Shown: piece after piece, positions 26,369-34,182 of the stretch
Layout: every line of letters begins with the position of its first letter
Position numbering within the stretch: position 1 is the stretch's first letter
Translations under genes and position numbers: made by a program
Source of the DNA: an uncultured Clostridium sp.
Lineage (GTDB): Bacteria; Bacillota; Clostridia; Clostridiales; Clostridiaceae
DNA length: 64,000 nucleotides
NCBI GenBank assembly: GCA_900539375.1
Contig: UQBY01000005.1
Span: forward strand, 58,511 to 122,510
Direction: 5' to 3'
Notes under the pieces: generated by a model
The model's input: the letters and a program-made list of their open reading frames with translations, nothing else
Told to the model about the DNA's origin: nothing
Database searches by the model: none

Positions 26369-27222
26369 TGACAAAAGTTAAATATAGTGAAGATGTGACC
26401 AAAGCTCAAAAAATCTCTAAAGTAGTGTTAACAATTTTAGGTATTTTTTTAGGAATTACATTTATAGTACCTTTTTTATTAATTCTTATTAATTCTTTTA
26501 AGACTAAAAAAGAATTATTTACTAGTGTTTTAGCACTACCAGAAAAAATATCAAATGGGTTTGAAAATTATAAGATAGCTTTTGAAAGACTTGATTTTGT
26601 TAAGTCTTTTGGAACATCATTATTTATAACAGTATTTAGTATAATAATTATAGTAATATGCACCTCAATGGCTGCATGGATGCTTCAAAGAACAAAGTCT
26701 AAGGTAAGTAATGCTATATTAATGTTGATGGTAGTTTCAATGCTTATACCTTTCCAAGCAGTAATGCTTCCATTAATAAGAATTATGGGAAAGATAGGAT
26801 TCTTAAATAAATATGGATTAATATTTATGTATCTAGGATTTCAAGGTGCTATGTCAACATTTTTATATCATGGATTTGTAAAAAATATTCCTAGGGATTT
26901 AGATGAAGCTGCAACAATTGATGGTTGTAACACTTTCCAAACATTTTGGTATATAATTTTCCCACTACTTAAGCCAATAACAGTAACTGTTGCAATATTA
27001 AATTTAGTTGCTATATGGAATGACTATTTACTTCCATCATTAGTTATTGGAGGAAAAACAGAAACAATTCCATTAAAGACATTCCTGTTCTTTGGTGAAT
27101 ATACAAAACAATGGCACTTAGCTTTAGCAGGATTAGTTATTACAATTTTACCAGTTTTAATATTCTATTTCTTTGCACAAAAGCAAGTATTAAGCTCTAT
27201 GGTAGAGGGAAGTGTAAAGTAA
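26368..27222 (+). CDS. carbohydrate ABC transporter permease, MalG-type
   Basis: 284 residues, six helices, with the EAA motif DEAATIDGCNTFQTFWYII near residue 175 and the MalG-like LRTKSKVSNA-type loop (QRTKSKVSNAILML). It overlaps the MalF-type gene by one base (TAATG), so translation is coupled. It ends the operon: a terminator follows. No ATP-binding subunit gene is present, so a shared MsmK/MalK-type ATPase encoded elsewhere must energise the importer. Confidence 0.92.
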   Translation: MTKVKYSEDVTKAQKISKVVLTILGIFLGITFIVPFLLILINSFKTKKELFTSVLALPEKISNGFENYKIAFERLDFVKSFGTSLFITVFSIIIIVICTSMAAWMLQRTKSKVSNAILMLMVVSMLIPFQAVMLPLIRIMGKIGFLNKYGLIFMYLGFQGAMSTFLYHGFVKNIPRDLDEAATIDGCNTFQTFWYIIFPLLKPITVTVAILNLVAIWNDYLLPSLVIGGKTETIPLKTFLFFGEYTKQWHLALAGLVITILPVLIFYFFAQKQVLSSMVEGSVK

Positions 27223-27227
27223 ATTTT

Positions 27228-27254
27228 AAGGGATGCAAAAAAGCATTCCTTTTC
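27228..27254 (+). terminator. intrinsic terminator of the importer operon
   Basis: AAGGGATGC, six-A loop, GCATTCCTTTT; it lies just after the MalG-type stop and directly before the pyrB promoter. Confidence 0.82.
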
Positions 27255-27258
27255 TTTA

Positions 27259-27287
27259 TTGACAATGATTTTTTTTGGTGGTATTCT
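27259..27287 (+). promoter_or_regulatory. pyrB promoter
   Basis: TTGACA (27259-27264), 17-nt spacer, TATTCT (27282-27287), directly upstream of the PyrR-type leader. Confidence 0.8.
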
Positions 27288-27303
27288 AAACAAGAAAAAT
27301 GCC

Positions 27304-27410
27304 TTTAATTTAGTCCAGAGAGATTAATAAGGAAGAATATAATATTCATATTTTTTACATTATATAGGATTATTGTACCTTCCTTATACTTTAAGGAAGG
27401 TTTTTTTATT
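27304..27410 (+). promoter_or_regulatory. PyrR-dependent attenuator upstream of pyrB
   Basis: The PyrR-binding loop consensus (ARUCCNGNGAGGYU) is nearly matched by AGTCCAGAGAGATT within a stem formed by CCTTTAAT and ATTAATAAGG. Next comes a terminator, ACCTTCCTT-loop-AAGGAAGGTTTTTTT (about 27377-27407). The segment AAGGAAG after the binding stem can pair with the 5' terminator arm as antiterminator. PyrR with UMP should favour termination. pyrR itself is not in the window. Confidence 0.88.
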
Positions 27411-27450
27411 AAAAGAACAAAAGAATTTAATATTATAAGGAGTGAAATTG

Positions 27451-28371
27451 ATGGAAAATAAGCATCTAATTGATCCAATGGATTTCTCAATTGAGGAGCT
27501 AGATGAAATATTTTGCTTAGCACAAGATATTATGAAAAGCCCTGAAAAGTATTCAAAAATATGTGATGGAAAAATTTTAGCAACACTTTTTTATGAACCA
27601 AGTACAAGAACAAGATTTAGTTTTGAAGCTGCAATGATGAGACTTGGAGGAAAAGTTTTAGGATTTTCAGAACCAAATTCAAGTTCAGCTTCAAAGGGAG
27701 AAACTTTAGCAGATACTATAAAAATGGTTTCTATATATTCAGATATAATTGCTATGAGACATCCCCTTGAAGGGTCAGCAAGAGTAGCAACTCAATTTTC
27801 AAGTGTTCCTATAATAAATGCAGGAGATGGAGGTCATCAACATCCAACTCAAACTTTAGCAGATCTTCTTACAATAACATGTTTAAAAGGAAATTTAACA
27901 GGACATACTATTGGTATATGTGGAGACTTAAGATATGGACGTACAGTTCATTCCTTAATAAAGGCTATGTCTAGATATAAAGGAACAAAATTTATTTTAA
28001 TATCACCAAAGGAACTTAGAATACCAGCTTACATAAGAGAAGAATTTATTCAAAGGAAAAATATAGAATTTAGAGAAGTGGAAAGATTAGATGATGTTAT
28101 AGAAGAATTAGATATTCTTTATATGACAAGAATACAAAAAGAAAGATTCTTTAATGAAGAGGAATATTTAAGACTTAAAGATAGCTATATATTAGATGAA
28201 GAAAAAATGAAACATGCTAAAGAAGATATGATAGTTATGCATCCTCTTCCAAGAGTAAATGAAATAGCAATGGAAGTTGATAGTGATAAGAGAGCTTCTT
28301 ATTTTAAAGAAGCTGAATGTGGAATGTATGTAAGAATGGCACTTATGTGTAAGCTTTTGGGGGTGAAATAA
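27451..28371 (+). CDS. pyrB: aspartate carbamoyltransferase catalytic chain
   Basis: Condenses carbamoyl phosphate with aspartate, the first committed pyrimidine step. 306 residues. The carbamoyl-phosphate site FYEPSTRTRFSFEAAM, the HPTQTLADL motif, GDLRYGRTVHSL and MHPLPRVNEI are all present. I start at ATG 27451, 8 nt after AAGGAG; an in-frame GTG three codons earlier overlaps that site. It is controlled by the PyrR attenuator and forms, with pyrI one base downstream, an allosteric holoenzyme of the E. coli type. Confidence 0.97.
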   Translation: MENKHLIDPMDFSIEELDEIFCLAQDIMKSPEKYSKICDGKILATLFYEPSTRTRFSFEAAMMRLGGKVLGFSEPNSSSASKGETLADTIKMVSIYSDIIAMRHPLEGSARVATQFSSVPIINAGDGGHQHPTQTLADLLTITCLKGNLTGHTIGICGDLRYGRTVHSLIKAMSRYKGTKFILISPKELRIPAYIREEFIQRKNIEFREVERLDDVIEELDILYMTRIQKERFFNEEEYLRLKDSYILDEEKMKHAKEDMIVMHPLPRVNEIAMEVDSDKRASYFKEAECGMYVRMALMCKLLGVK

Positions 28372-28372
28372 T

Positions 28373-28810
28373 ATGTTAGAAATAACAAGTATAAAAAATG
28401 GACTAGTAATTGACCATATAGAAGCTGGAATGGGAATGAAAATATTTAATTATCTAAAACTTGATAAAACTGATTATAGAGTAGCTTTAATTATGAATGC
28501 AGAAAGTAAAGTCCTTGGAAAAAAGGATATTTTAAAGATAGAAAAAGATGATTTTAAGGATATAGATTATACAGTTTTAGGTCTTTTATCTCCAAGTATA
28601 ACAATTGATGAAATAAAAGATAGTGTAATAGTAAGAAAAGTAAAACCAAAGCTTCCTACAGTAGTTAAAAACATATTAATATGTAAAAATCCAAGATGTA
28701 TAACAAGTACAGAAAAATATGTAAGTCATTCCTTTAAGCTTATGGACAAAGAAAAAGGTACATATAGATGTGAATACTGTGATGAAATAACAAGATTATC
28801 AGATATGTAA
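28373..28810 (+). CDS. pyrI: aspartate carbamoyltransferase regulatory chain
   Basis: 145 residues: an N-terminal nucleotide-binding domain (ITSIKNGLVIDHIEAGMG; LKLDK) and a C-terminal zinc domain with four Cys in CKNPRCI and CEYC, which contacts PyrB. Its presence implies CTP/ATP allosteric control of the pathway in addition to PyrR attenuation. The ATG lies one base after the pyrB stop with GGGGGTGA before it, so translation is coupled. A palindromic mobile element ends the transcript 14 bases later. Confidence 0.96.
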   Translation: MLEITSIKNGLVIDHIEAGMGMKIFNYLKLDKTDYRVALIMNAESKVLGKKDILKIEKDDFKDIDYTVLGLLSPSITIDEIKDSVIVRKVKPKLPTVVKNILICKNPRCITSTEKYVSHSFKLMDKEKGTYRCEYCDEITRLSDM

Positions 28811-28824
28811 ACAATAATTAAATT

Positions 28825-28922
28825 GGGACTTTTGCATGAAGAAATATTAATACAATATATAGTGCTTTAATAAGTACATATTACAATGTATATTGTTATG
28901 AAATTTCTTTGTGCAACAGCCC
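28825..28922 (-). mobile_element. 98-bp palindromic MITE-like element, copy 2
   Basis: On the minus strand it begins GGGCTGTTGCACAAAGAAA and ends CATGCAAAAGTCCC. It matches copy 1 (19451-19548) over the full 98 bp with about ten differences, including one single-base deletion and one insertion that balance. TTTTTT follows at its right end on the plus strand. It lies between pyrI and pyrC, splitting what is often one operon. No clear target duplication was seen. Confidence 0.75.
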
Positions 28923-28993
28923 TTTTTTAGTACAAAGAAGAAAAAAATATGATAAAATTATAACTAGGATTAAAATGTGAAAGGAGCTAAAAA

Positions 28994-30265
28994 GTGATGA
29001 TACTTATTAAAAATGGAAGAGTTATAGACCCTAAAAATAATATAGATGAAAAGTTAGATATTATTATAAAGGATGAAAGAATTTATAAAATAGGACATTT
29101 TCAAGACAATGGAGAATATGAAAAGATAATTGATGCAGAAGGAAAGATAGTTTCTCCAGGTCTTATTGATGTTCATGTTCATTTTAGAGACCCAGGTTTT
29201 ACATATAAAGAAGATATTTTTACAGGAGCAGAGGCAGCAGCTAAAGGAGGATTTACTACTGTAATATGTATGGCGAATACAAATCCTATAGTTGATAATG
29301 AAGAAACTTTAAAATACATATTAGATAAAGCTAAAAAAGCCAAAATAAAAATACTTCAAGCAGCAGCTATAACTAAAGAGTTTAAAGGAAAAGAATTAGT
29401 TGATATGAAAAAACTTAAAGAATTAGGTGTTGTTGGATTTACTGATGATGGACTTCCTATAAAGGATTCAAAATTAGTTATGGAAGCTATGGAAAAGGCA
29501 AAAGAATTAGATATGCCTTTAAGCTTTCATGAAGAAGACCCAAGCTTAATAAAAAGCCCTGGAGTTAATGAAGGAAAAGTTTCAAAAGAACTTAAAGTTG
29601 GAGGAGCACCAAATGCAGCTGAAGATGTTTTAGTAGCAAGAGATTGTATGCTTGCTTTAAAAACTAATGCAAAAATAAGTATTCAACATATAAGCTCAGG
29701 AAATTCAGTAGATTTAGTAAGATTTGCAAAATCTTTAGGAGCAAAGGTAACAGCAGAAGCTACACCACATCATTTTTCTATAACAGAAGAGGCTGTTTTA
29801 AAGCATAAAACATTAGCTAAAATGAATCCTCCAGTAAGAACTGAAAAAGATAAGGAAAAGATTATAGAAGGATTAAAAGACAATACTATTGAAATAATAG
29901 CAACAGACCATGCACCACACAGCAAGGAAGAGAAAGAAAGGGAATTAACAAAAGCACCAAGTGGAATAATAGGTCTTGAAACTTCTTTAGCTTTAGGAGT
30001 TACAAACCTAGTTAAAAAAGGACATTTAACTCTTTTAGAGCTTCTTGAAAAGATGACTATAAATCCAGCTAATTTCTATAAACTAGATGCAGGAACAATA
30101 GAAGAAGGAAAATTTGCAGATTTAGTTATTTTTGATGAAAATGAAGAATGGATTGTACCAGAAAAATTTGCCTCAAAAGCAAATAACACTCCATTTATAG
30201 GAGAAAAACTATATGGAAAAGTTAAATATACTATATGTAATGGAAAAATAGTATATAGAGATTAA
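28994..30265 (+). CDS. pyrC: dihydroorotase
   Basis: Cyclises carbamoyl aspartate to dihydroorotate. This is the class I, 423-residue type: metal ligands in DVHVHFRDPG (residues 58-67), the SFHEEDPSL and QHISSGNSVDL segments, TPHHF, and the catalytic Asp in ATDHAPHS. AAAGGAG lies 7 nt before GTG 28994 and 10 nt before the ATG that follows at 28997; either could start it. It is separated from pyrBI by the MITE-like hairpin and from pyrF by an attenuator, so it may be a single-gene transcript or depend on read-through. Confidence 0.96.
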   Translation: MMILIKNGRVIDPKNNIDEKLDIIIKDERIYKIGHFQDNGEYEKIIDAEGKIVSPGLIDVHVHFRDPGFTYKEDIFTGAEAAAKGGFTTVICMANTNPIVDNEETLKYILDKAKKAKIKILQAAAITKEFKGKELVDMKKLKELGVVGFTDDGLPIKDSKLVMEAMEKAKELDMPLSFHEEDPSLIKSPGVNEGKVSKELKVGGAPNAAEDVLVARDCMLALKTNAKISIQHISSGNSVDLVRFAKSLGAKVTAEATPHHFSITEEAVLKHKTLAKMNPPVRTEKDKEKIIEGLKDNTIEIIATDHAPHSKEEKERELTKAPSGIIGLETSLALGVTNLVKKGHLTLLELLEKMTINPANFYKLDAGTIEEGKFADLVIFDENEEWIVPEKFASKANNTPFIGEKLYGKVKYTICNGKIVYRD

Positions 30266-30337
30266 ATATAACTTGTTTAAAAAGCAAAATTAGTATTTAA
30301 TACAAGTTAAAAATTGTACATATTAATAATTTTAAAA

Positions 30338-30366
30338 TTGACAATAGGCATATTTGATGTTAAGCT
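30338..30366 (+). promoter_or_regulatory. pyrF promoter
   Basis: TTGACA (30338-30343), 17-nt spacer, TAAGCT (30361-30366; weak -10), just ahead of a PyrR-type leader. Confidence 0.65.
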
Positions 30367-30379
30367 AAGAAAAAGATAA

Positions 30380-30476
30380 GCCTTTAAATTAATCCAGAGA
30401 GATTAAAAAGGAAGCAGTTAGTATTTTTTCTTAGGATTATTATGCCTTCCTTGTATATAAGGGAAGGCATTTTTTA
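30380..30476 (+). promoter_or_regulatory. PyrR-dependent attenuator upstream of pyrF
   Basis: AATCCAGAGAGATT lies in a stem (CCTTTAAATT paired with AATTAAAAAGG-like sequence) and equals the pyrB box except in one base. The terminator is ATGCCTTCC (30442-30450), 11-nt loop, GGAAGGCAT (30462-30470), TTTTTT. As before, GGAAGC after the box can form an antiterminator. It gives pyrFKDE separate PyrR control. Confidence 0.88.
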
Positions 30477-30546
30477 GTTTTTTGAAGATAACTTCCAAAA
30501 TAAAAATATGAAGGTTAAAAATTAATAATTAGGAGGAATTGCATTT

Positions 30547-31422
30547 ATGGGTTCAATAATGGATAAACTTTATAAAAGAGTTGAGGAAAGAGGCGTAGTT
30601 TGTGTAGGGCTTGACACAGCATTAGATTATATTCCAAGTTTTATTAAAGAAGGAAAGTCAGAAGAGGATGCTATAGTTGAGTTTAATAAAGGAATTATAG
30701 ATGCAACAGAAGATGTAGCAGCATGCTTTAAAGTACAAATTGCATATTATGAAGCCCTTGGAATAAAAGGATTAATGGCATATAAAAGAACTCTTGAATA
30801 TTTAAGAGAAAAGGATGCAATAATAATTTCAGATATAAAAAGAGGAGATATACAAGCGACAGCAAAACAATATGCAAAGGGACATTTTGAAGGTGATTTT
30901 GAAGCAGATTTTATAACATTAAATCCTTATATGGGAATGGACAGTATTGAACCATACATGCCATATTTAGAAAGTGGAAAAAAAGGAATCTTTAGTTTAG
31001 TTAGAACTTCAAATAAGGGTGCAGAAGATATAGAATACTTAGATACAACTTCAGGGGATAAGGTTTATACTGTAGTTGGAGATAAGCTTATGGAAATGGG
31101 TAAAAATTTAGTTTCTCATTGTGGATATCATCCACTTGGAGGAGTTATAGGATGCACTCATGTAGAAGAAGGAAAGGCTTTAAGAAAGAGATTTAACAGC
31201 ATGTTCTTCTTAATACCAGGTTATGGAGCACAAGGTGGAAAAGCTGAAGATGTTGCTATGTATTTAAATAATGGAAATGGTGGAGTTGTAAATTCATCAA
31301 GAGGAATTCTTCTTGCATATAAAAAAGCAAATAAACCTGAAGAAGATTATGCAAAATGTGCAAGAGAAGAAGCAATTAGAATGAGAGATGAAATAAATTC
31401 AGCAGTTGAAGCATTAAAATAA
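30547..31422 (+). CDS. pyrF: orotidine 5'-phosphate decarboxylase
   Basis: Last step of UMP synthesis. At 291 residues it is of the longer PyrF type common in clostridia. Seen are VCVGLDTALDYIP, the catalytic Lys-Asp array in IISDIKRGDIQATAKQYA, and a C-terminal phosphate loop FFLIPGYGAQGGKAED. AGGAGG lies 10 nt before ATG 30547. It is first in the tight cluster pyrF-pyrK-pyrD-pyrE behind a PyrR attenuator. Confidence 0.96.
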   Translation: MGSIMDKLYKRVEERGVVCVGLDTALDYIPSFIKEGKSEEDAIVEFNKGIIDATEDVAACFKVQIAYYEALGIKGLMAYKRTLEYLREKDAIIISDIKRGDIQATAKQYAKGHFEGDFEADFITLNPYMGMDSIEPYMPYLESGKKGIFSLVRTSNKGAEDIEYLDTTSGDKVYTVVGDKLMEMGKNLVSHCGYHPLGGVIGCTHVEEGKALRKRFNSMFFLIPGYGAQGGKAEDVAMYLNNGNGGVVNSSRGILLAYKKANKPEEDYAKCAREEAIRMRDEINSAVEALK

Positions 31423-31445
31423 AAATATAAAATATGGAGGCTATT

Positions 31446-32183
31446 ATGAATTATAAAAAGTCTAAAATAATTTCAAATGAAAAAGTTATAGATAATATAT
31501 ATAAAATGGTTTGTGAAGATGAAAATGAAGTAAAAGCAGGACAATTTTATATGCTTAAGCTTCAAGGACAAACTCTTCTTCCAAGACCTATAAGTATATG
31601 TGAAAAAGATGAAAAAACAATAACATTTCTTTATGCAGTAGTAGGAAAGGGAACAGAAGAATATTCAAAGCTTGAAAAGGGAGACTATATAAACTTAACA
31701 GGGCCTCTTGGAAACGGATTTAATTTAGAAGAAGACCTTGGAAAAGTTGCTATAGTATGTGGTGGAATAGGAACAGCACCTATGGTTGAAGTTTCAAAAA
31801 GATTAAGAGCTTTAAAGAAAGATTCTATAATAGATGTTTATGCAGGTTTTAGAGACAATGTATATTTAATAGAAGAACTTGAAAAGTATGCAAACAAAGT
31901 TAATATAACAACAAATACAGGAAAATATGGCCATAAAGGCTTTGTAACAGATATATTAAAGCCAGAAGAATATGACACAGTACTTTGCTGTGGACCAGAA
32001 GTTATGATGGCTAAGGTAATTGAAATATGTAAAAAGACAAATACAAAAATATATGTTTCAATGGAAAAGCATATGGCTTGTGGAGTAGGAGCATGCTTAG
32101 TTTGTACATGCAAAACAAAAGATGGCTTTAAGAGAACTTGTAAAGATGGTCCAGTATTTGATGGATACTATGTTGAACTATAA
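31446..32183 (+). CDS. pyrK: dihydroorotate dehydrogenase electron-transfer subunit
   Basis: The FAD and [2Fe-2S] subunit that passes electrons from dihydroorotate (via PyrD) to NAD+. 245 residues: flavin-reductase-like domain with LPRPISIC and GPLGNGF, nucleotide-binding CGGIGTAPM, and a C-terminal cluster-binding loop with Cys at CGVGACLVC and a fourth in RTCKDGPVF. I take ATG 31446 behind TGGAGG; an ATG at 31434 overlaps the site. It pairs with the class 1B PyrD encoded 20 bases later. Confidence 0.95.
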   Translation: MNYKKSKIISNEKVIDNIYKMVCEDENEVKAGQFYMLKLQGQTLLPRPISICEKDEKTITFLYAVVGKGTEEYSKLEKGDYINLTGPLGNGFNLEEDLGKVAIVCGGIGTAPMVEVSKRLRALKKDSIIDVYAGFRDNVYLIEELEKYANKVNITTNTGKYGHKGFVTDILKPEEYDTVLCCGPEVMMAKVIEICKKTNTKIYVSMEKHMACGVGACLVCTCKTKDGFKRTCKDGPVFDGYYVEL

Positions 32184-32202
32184 TCTAAAGGAGGAGGAAG
32201 TT

Positions 32203-33099
32203 ATGTTAAAGGTTAATATTAATGGAGTAGAATTTAAAAATCCAGTTATAGCAGCTTCAGGAACCTTTGGTTTTGGTGCAGAATATAACAATTTTTATGA
32301 TGTTGGAATTTTAGGAGGAATATCTTCTAAAGGACTAACAATAAATCCAAAGGAAGGAAATAAAGGTTTAAGAGTTTATGAAACTCCATCAGGAATGATG
32401 AACTCAGTTGGATTAAATAATCCAGGAATAGATAAATTTATAGAAAAAGAACTTCCACAAATGCTTAGTTATGGAACAAATGTCCTTGCAAATGTTGGGG
32501 GAGGATGCTTTGAAGACTATGCAGAGGCTATAGAAAAATTAAATGATACAGATGTACATATAATTGAACTTAACATTTCATGTCCAAATGTAAAATGTGG
32601 TGGAATGGCCTATGGAATAAAGGCAGATGTAGCATATGATTTTGTAAAGGAAATAAAGAAAATTTCAAAAAAACCTTTAATGGTTAAGCTTTCACCAAAT
32701 GCTGAAAATATAGTTGAAATGGCTTTAAAATGTGAAGAAGCAGGAGCTGATTCATTAAGCTTAATAAATACATTAAAGGGTATGGCAATAGATATTTATA
32801 AAAGAAAGCCTGTTTTTGAAAATGTATATGCAGGTTTCTCAGGACCTGCTGTAAAGCCAGTAGCATTAAGAATGGTTCATGAAGTATCAAAGGCTGTAAG
32901 TATTCCAGTAATAGGTTTAGGTGGAATAAGCACAGGAAAAGATGCAATAGAATTTATGATGGCAGGAGCTAGTGCTATACAAATAGGAACAATAAACTTT
33001 GCAAATCCAATGGCAGGAAAGGAAATTGTAGAGGAAATGGAAGCTTTTTGTAAAGAACAAGGAATAAAAGATATTAATGAAATTGTAGGAATTATTTAA
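32203..33099 (+). CDS. pyrD: dihydroorotate dehydrogenase class 1B, catalytic subunit
   Basis: FMN enzyme oxidising dihydroorotate to orotate with PyrK, NAD+-dependent and suited to anaerobes. 298 residues; VIAASGTFGFG, NSVGLNNPG, the catalytic Cys region ELNISCPNVKCGG, and phosphate loops GLGGISTGKDAIEFM and GASAIQIGT. The start at ATG 32203 has AAAGGAGGAGG upstream; longer in-frame starts fall within pyrK. Confidence 0.96.
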   Translation: MLKVNINGVEFKNPVIAASGTFGFGAEYNNFYDVGILGGISSKGLTINPKEGNKGLRVYETPSGMMNSVGLNNPGIDKFIEKELPQMLSYGTNVLANVGGGCFEDYAEAIEKLNDTDVHIIELNISCPNVKCGGMAYGIKADVAYDFVKEIKKISKKPLMVKLSPNAENIVEMALKCEEAGADSLSLINTLKGMAIDIYKRKPVFENVYAGFSGPAVKPVALRMVHEVSKAVSIPVIGLGGISTGKDAIEFMMAGASAIQIGTINFANPMAGKEIVEEMEAFCKEQGIKDINEIVGII

Positions 33100-33125
33100 A
33101 TTAAATATAATTGGAGGAATAAAAA

Positions 33126-33800
33126 ATGCAACAATATAAAAAAGAATTTATAGAATTTATGATTGAATGTGGAGTTTTAACTTTTGGAGATTTTATAACT
33201 AAAAGTGGAAGAAAAACACCTTTCTTTGTTAATACAGGAAACTATAAGACAGGAAGCCAATTAAAAAGACTTGGAGAATTTTATGCAGCAGCAATAAAAG
33301 AAAATTTCCCAGGAAATTATAACATAGTATTTGGACCAGCTTATAAGGGAATTCCACTAAGTGTTACAGTAGCAATGGCTTTAAGTGATAAGTATGGAAT
33401 AGATGTAAGCTACTGTTCAAACAGAAAAGAAGTTAAAGACCATGGAGATACAGGAATACTTTTAGGAAGCAAATTAAATGATGGAGATAAGGTTTTAATA
33501 GTAGAAGATGTTACAACATCAGGAAAATCTATATATGAAACTATGCCAATTTTAAAAGAACAAGCAGATGTAGATGTAGTTGGACTAATGATTTCAGTTA
33601 ACAGAATGGAAAAAGGACAAGGAGAAGAATCTGCATTAAAAGAATTACAAGATAAATATGGATTTAAAGCATGTGCTATAGTTACAATGGAAGAAGTAAT
33701 AGAATATCTTTACAATAAAGAAGTTAATGGAAAAGTAATAATAAATGATGAAATAAAAGCTAGAATAGATGCCTATTACAAACAATATGGAGCAAAATAG
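33126..33800 (+). CDS. pyrE: orotate phosphoribosyltransferase
   Basis: Attaches orotate to PRPP. 224 residues, the longer PyrE form. KSGRKTPFFVNTGNYKTG binds orotate, VFGPAYKGIPLSVTVAMAL and NRKEVKDHGDTG follow, and the PRPP motif is VLIVEDVTTSGKSIYE. TGGAGG precedes the ATG. It is last in pyrFKDE, with a terminator about 100 bases later. Carbamoyl-phosphate synthase genes and pyrR, often in pyr operons, are absent from the window. Confidence 0.96.
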   Translation: MQQYKKEFIEFMIECGVLTFGDFITKSGRKTPFFVNTGNYKTGSQLKRLGEFYAAAIKENFPGNYNIVFGPAYKGIPLSVTVAMALSDKYGIDVSYCSNRKEVKDHGDTGILLGSKLNDGDKVLIVEDVTTSGKSIYETMPILKEQADVDVVGLMISVNRMEKGQGEESALKELQDKYGFKACAIVTMEEVIEYLYNKEVNGKVIINDEIKARIDAYYKQYGAK

Positions 33801-34182
33801 GTTTTAAAAATTAACATTTTAATAAACAAAGTTAGTATTATAGGCATAATTGAAAGTTTAGATTAATACAATTAAGCAAGGTTAATATTATAATTATAAA
33901 AAGTTGTTGTGTTATGCAATGACTTTTTTTGTTGTTTAGAAAATATATATAAAAACTTATATGAAAGAATTTAATAATATAAGAAAATGTGGTAAAATTA
34001 AGTTGTAGAAAGGTTTACCCTTTTTAAGTAATGCTTTAATATAATTTATATGCAATGTTGTTGTGAATTTTATTTATGTATAATTAGCATAAATAGTGTT
34101 GTTTATAATTTGTTTACAATGTATAATAAATATATGATATTTGTGGTATTGTAAGCAAAAATTTATTTCATAGGGGGATATT
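33801..34182. other. intergenic region with terminator and AT-rich promoter area
   Basis: 382 bases. A stem AAAAAGTTGTTG-7 nt-CAATGACTTTTTTT (about 33897-33930) ends the pyr transcript. The rest is AT-rich with several TATAAT-like boxes (for example GTATAAT near 34121 and TATAATT near 34078) that may drive the Hsp70-type operon. I see no CIRCE (TTAGCACTC) repeat, so HrcA control is not indicated. Confidence 0.55.

Noticed and set aside
27111..27308. Overlapping plus-strand frame at the end of the MalG-type gene
   Set aside because: It is out of frame with the permease, has no ribosome site and runs through the terminator and pyrB promoter.
33801..34182. Possible CIRCE/HrcA control of the Hsp70-type operon
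   Set aside because: No TTAGCACTC-N9-GAGTGCTAA dyad was found in the region.
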